Origin: JARRRD01 sp046706685
Lineage (GTDB): Bacteria > Nitrospirota > Thermodesulfovibrionia > Thermodesulfovibrionales > UBA6898
NCBI GenBank assembly: GCA_046706685.1
Contig: JBJKPE010000232.1
Span: 1-8,416 of the forward strand
DNA: 8,416 bases
Reading direction: 5' to 3'
In this document: positions 6,038-8,416 of the stretch, one piece after another
Numbering within the stretch: the stretch's first letter is position 1
Layout: each line of letters begins with the position of its first letter
Notes under the pieces: model-generated
What the model was told of the DNA's origin: nothing
The model's database searches: none
What the model saw: the letters and a program-made list of their open reading frames with translations, nothing else
Made by a program: the position numbers and the translations under genes

Positions 6038-6045
6038 GCAGGCGC

Positions 6046-6074
6046 CTGACCCCGCCTCAAAAAACAGGGGTCGG
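6046..6074. terminator. Hairpin between convergent GemA-like and methyltransferase-like genes
   Basis: CTGACCCC (6046-6053) pairs with GGGGTCGG (6067-6074) with one G-T pair, around a 13-nt loop. It starts 8 nt after the GemA-like stop, and the stop codon of the opposite gene lies in its loop. The six-A run is in the loop and not after the stem, so it is an atypical, possibly bidirectional terminator. Confidence 0.35.
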
Positions 6075-7238
6075 CACTTTACCCCAGCCGGTATCTTCCG
6101 GCAGTTTCCTTAGATCATGAATGCTCAGATTATGGATGTCTATATCGGCCATAAACTCGGGTGTCCGTGCGGCATTGACCGAAAATACATCGAAGGGCCT
6201 GCTGACGGTCACGTTCCCGATTCTCAGAAAAATCAGTCTCCTCTCAACACCCGTCATCATGCTGTGTCCGATATGACCTGTCGAACCGTGCATCGCATGA
6301 TGCCCTTCTCTTAAGTGACTGAATGGGTGGATTATCCAGTCTGTGAACATTGCAATTATATGGCGGTGTTTGTAAAGTTTCCACTCGCCTCCCGTATCCG
6401 CTATCAAACCCTGCATGATATAATCCGGAGGAAGGAAATAAACAAGGTAATGCTCGTGATCTGAAAGCCTTGTTTTCACCTCATCCATCTTCAGTATATC
6501 TCCCATCCTGTGTTCCATCTTTTCCAGGTCTTCAGGAAGGACCGCCAGAGCGACTACATTATTACCGGTCCAGAGCGGAAGATGCCTTACGGTGTAGTTT
6601 CTGAGAGAGAAGGCGCCGCCGATGATAATGAGGGAAATAGTCAGAAACAGCATTATTTTTCCTGAAACGGATGATGGGGAAAGAAGGTGTTCAAGTTTTT
6701 TTGGCAGAAACATTCCGGTATTTTCCATATATTTCGCGTAAGTGGCCGGATGCTGCTTCAGCATTCGCTTCTCTTCGTCTTTTGAGAGGAAATAGTAGAT
6801 AAGTATCATCGCAAGCCAGAGTACGGCCACCAGGAAACGCGGCCAGAGAATGGAAAGGCCGAGCCCTGTGATGCCCAGCCCCGCATACTGGGGATGCCTG
6901 ATAAAGGAGTATAGTCCTTTAGAAGCAGCGCCTTTTTTCAACAGCTTGCCGGCATACACCTGTAACGCGCAAAGAAAAAAGACCAAAATGCCGGAAACAA
7001 ACAGAGCCGAACCCATTATCCGTATAAATATCAAAAAATCGTCGGACGGCAAAACCATGTGAGGAAGGAAAAAGGCGTTCAGCCATCTGGTTGCAGGGTA
7101 CTTACCTATTTCCAGGAGAAAAGGATTGAATATTGAATAAAAGAAGCCCGCAAAAGGGCTTATCATTATCAGGATTTCAAGAGCTATAATAAAATATAGT
7201 GCGATCGCGCTGCTGAATAACGCTTTAGTTTTGTTCAT
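6057..7238 (-). CDS. ICMT-type membrane methyltransferase with His-rich C-terminal extension
   Basis: A 393-residue inner-membrane protein. Residues about 6-45, 68-96 and 119-151 are hydrophobic and surround the hallmark KGLYSFIRHPQYAG (107-120) and the trailing EEKRMLKQHPATYAKYMENTGMFLP (155-179). This is the conserved S-adenosylmethionine-binding core of the isoprenylcysteine carboxyl methyltransferase/phospholipid methyltransferase superfamily. Stand-alone bacterial members are usually about 150-250 residues. Here a further membrane helix (about 194-210) and a C-terminal region of about 180 residues follow. That region contains nine histidines between 291 and 325 (HRH, HPFSH, HHAMH, GHIGH), which may bind metal. 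The ATG at 7238 was preferred: GGGA precedes it and the next residues start the first helix. A TTG at 7289 would add 17 polar residues without a ribosome binding site. The substrate is unknown. It is convergent with the GemA-like gene and divergent from the exporter permease. Confidence 0.8.
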   Translation of the reverse strand: MNKTKALFSSAIALYFIIALEILIMISPFAGFFYSIFNPFLLEIGKYPATRWLNAFFLPHMVLPSDDFLIFIRIMGSALFVSGILVFFLCALQVYAGKLLKKGAASKGLYSFIRHPQYAGLGITGLGLSILWPRFLVAVLWLAMILIYYFLSKDEEKRMLKQHPATYAKYMENTGMFLPKKLEHLLSPSSVSGKIMLFLTISLIIIGGAFSLRNYTVRHLPLWTGNNVVALAVLPEDLEKMEHRMGDILKMDEVKTRLSDHEHYLVYFLPPDYIMQGLIADTGGEWKLYKHRHIIAMFTDWIIHPFSHLREGHHAMHGSTGHIGHSMMTGVERRLIFLRIGNVTVSRPFDVFSVNAARTPEFMADIDIHNLSIHDLRKLPEDTGWGKVPTPVF

Positions 7239-7246
7239 CTGATCCC

Positions 7247-7252
7247 AGTATA
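7247..7252 (-). promoter_or_regulatory. TATACT box just before the methyltransferase-like gene
   Basis: On the minus strand TATACT (five of six -10 matches) lies 8 nt before ATG 7238, which would put the transcript start almost at the start codon. The -35 match is weak (TGGCAA at 17 bp). It is a candidate only. Confidence 0.3.
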
Positions 7253-7365
7253 CCCTGCCTGAGGTCTGGTTGCCATTCCCGGCCTTCAAAGGATCATGAA
7301 TTTCAAAAGTCCGTATTGCGGACGGACAGGATTTTTCATCGCGAACACATTACGAACCGGCGCTG

Positions 7366-7397
7366 TATAATAATGGGTGAATTGTAAGACGACAATT
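7366..7397 (+). promoter_or_regulatory. TATAAT box and inverted repeat upstream of the exporter gene
   Basis: A perfect TATAAT at 7366-7371 is followed closely by the inverted repeat AATTGT (7380-7385) and ACAATT (7392-7397), separated by 6 nt. The repeat covers the predicted early transcribed region, the usual place for a repressor operator of an efflux system. The -35 box is weak (GAACAC at 17 bp), suggesting regulated or activator-dependent expression. The leader would be about 85 nt. Confidence 0.45.
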
Positions 7398-7464
7398 TTG
7401 AGGAGATTCGGCTTCCGCTCACACATGCGGATGTCCGGCGAAGGTAAAAACAGCGGAGTACGAT

Positions 7465-8416
7465 ATGCTCAGTATCTTCGGCCGTGAGGCCTTCCGCTCA
7501 CTCTCCCGCAATAAGCTGCGAAGCGGCCTCTCGGTAATCGGCATCACGATCGGCATCGCGGCGGTAGTCTGCGTGGTCGCCATCGGCGCGGCCGGTTCGC
7601 GGCGCGCCGAACAGCAGCTCCAGAACCTGGGCGATAACCTCGTATGGATCGAGGCCGGCTCCCGCAATGTAAACGGCGTACGAAGCGGTTCCCATGGCAT
7701 GACCTCTCTCACAATGGGAGACGCGGAGGCGATCCTTCACGGAGTGCCTTACATCAAGAGTGTCTCTCCCAATGTTGACGGGCATGTGCTTATCGCTTAC
7801 AGGGATAGAAACTGGACAACACATTACCGCGGCGTTACTCCCGTATTCATCTCCATCAGGCGGTGGCAGATAGCGGAAGGCAACACATTCACCTCCGAGG
7901 ATGTGAAACATGCGGCCAACGTGTGTCTGATCGGAGAGATCGTGCGTCGGCAGCTGTTCGGGGCGGATGAGGCGGTGGGGCGGGACATCAGGATCAACCG
8001 TCAGATATTCCGGGTGGTCGGTGTACTGGCCCCGAAAGGCCAGTCGACAACGGGCTGGGATCAGGACGACACCATCATGATGCCGTATACCACAGTCCAA
8101 CAAAAGATCAGAGGCACCGGCTTTACATGGCTGGATGACATTATGTGCTCGGCCGTCTCCCGTGAAGCCGTTAACCCGGCCATTGACCGCATCGACGCGT
8201 TGCTGCGGGAGAGGCATCACATCCGGCAGGGCCAGGGGGATGATTTCAACATTCGCCATCCCGACGAGGTGATAAAGGCACAGATCGCGGCGAACCGGAC
8301 CCTCGCTCTTTTTCTCGTCAGCGTGGCCTCTATCTCCCTCCTTGTCGGCGGGATTGGGATCATGAACGTCATGCTTGTATCGGTGACGGAGCGGACGAGG
8401 GAAATCGGTGTGCGCC
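7465..8416 (+). CDS. MacB-family ABC transporter permease, N-terminal part (3' end outside window)
   Basis: The frame is open from ATG 7465 to the window edge (317 codons seen), so the gene is truncated only by the window. The ATG has GGAG 6 nt upstream. The N-terminus MLSIFGREAFRSLSRNKLRS leads into a first membrane helix (about 21-44, LSVIGITIGIAAVVCVVAIG). This is followed by a long periplasmic core domain (about 45-275) with the family's DNLVWIEAGS, IAEGNTFTSEDV, ANVCLIG and FRVVGVLAPKG segments. A second helix begins at about 279, and the visible end has the family signature VGGIGIMNVMLVSVTERTREIG (295-315). MacB-type permeases power tripartite or mechanotransmission-driven export of macrolides, peptides or lipoproteins. 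An ATPase domain is not fused at the N-terminus, so the ATPase would be a separate gene, not visible here. Substrate unknown. The 253-residue opposite-strand frame at 7498-8259 is a shadow of this gene. Confidence 0.93.
   Translation, partial: MLSIFGREAFRSLSRNKLRSGLSVIGITIGIAAVVCVVAIGAAGSRRAEQQLQNLGDNLVWIEAGSRNVNGVRSGSHGMTSLTMGDAEAILHGVPYIKSVSPNVDGHVLIAYRDRNWTTHYRGVTPVFISIRRWQIAEGNTFTSEDVKHAANVCLIGEIVRRQLFGADEAVGRDIRINRQIFRVVGVLAPKGQSTTGWDQDDTIMMPYTTVQQKIRGTGFTWLDDIMCSAVSREAVNPAIDRIDALLRERHHIRQGQGDDFNIRHPDEVIKAQIAANRTLALFLVSVASISLLVGGIGIMNVMLVSVTERTREIGVR

Noticed and set aside
7425..7487. 20-codon small open frame overlapping the permease start
   Set aside because: Its only purine-rich site (7400-7405) is 19 nt upstream of its ATG, too far to serve; it is probably chance.
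7498..8259. Long 253-codon open frame on the minus strand
   Set aside because: It is antisense to the MacB-type permease, whose plus-strand frame from ATG 7465 has clear family motifs, a ribosome binding site and no stop to the window edge. The minus-strand product has no recognisable domain.
1..8416. Defence island, CRISPR array, integron or transposon
   Set aside because: No spaced direct repeats, transposase, integrase, nuclease or helicase genes are visible, and the gene content is metabolic, envelope and signalling.

Overview
The window reads as an ordinary chromosomal stretch of a Gram-negative anaerobe or facultative anaerobe with a multihaem-cytochrome lifestyle. A Desulfobacterota (Geobacter-like) or Nitrospirota-like bacterium fits best. 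This rests on the pentahaem periplasmic cytochrome c, a PAS-type sensor kinase tail with a stand-alone receiver, a MacB-type exporter permease and secreted envelope proteins. It is inference from gene content; there is no rRNA or other marker gene here. I see no tRNA, CRISPR array, insertion sequence or attachment site.

Layout from left to right. 1-945 (+): the 3' end of a histidine kinase followed by a single-domain response regulator. 1085-1662 (-): a two-gene cassette with an ATGA overlap, coding for an 82-aa protein of unknown function and a 110-aa, roughly four-helix membrane protein. 1663-1894: a divergent intergenic region with a candidate promoter, a hairpin with a T-run and a strong ribosome binding site. 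1895-3361 (+): a secreted c554-like cytochrome with five CXXCH motifs. 3390-3418: a perfect 10-bp hairpin between convergent genes. 3508-4713 (-): an FAD-dependent oxidoreductase resembling protoporphyrinogen oxidase, with a TTG start. 4714-4923: a divergent control region. 4924-5442 (+): an exported protein with an Sm/SH3-like beta segment and a C-terminal STI1-like segment. 5573-6037 (+): a GemA/Mu gp16 (DUF1018)-like protein with no phage genes around it. 6057-7238 (-): an isoprenylcysteine-methyltransferase-type membrane protein with a long His-rich C-terminal extension. 7239-7464: a divergent regulatory gap. 7465-8416 (+): the 5' part of a MacB-family ABC transporter permease that runs off the window.

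Functional links are modest. The kinase and receiver probably form one signalling pair. The cytochrome would take part in periplasmic electron transfer, and the PPOX-like enzyme could in principle feed haem synthesis, but they are convergent genes, not an operon. The coding strand switches six times, so most genes appear to be transcribed singly or in pairs. I do not see a coherent new multi-gene system. The most unusual items are the domain architectures of the envelope STI1-like protein and of the His-rich methyltransferase-like protein, the orphan GemA-like gene, an extra Cys pair in the cytochrome, and several promoter-proximal inverted repeats.
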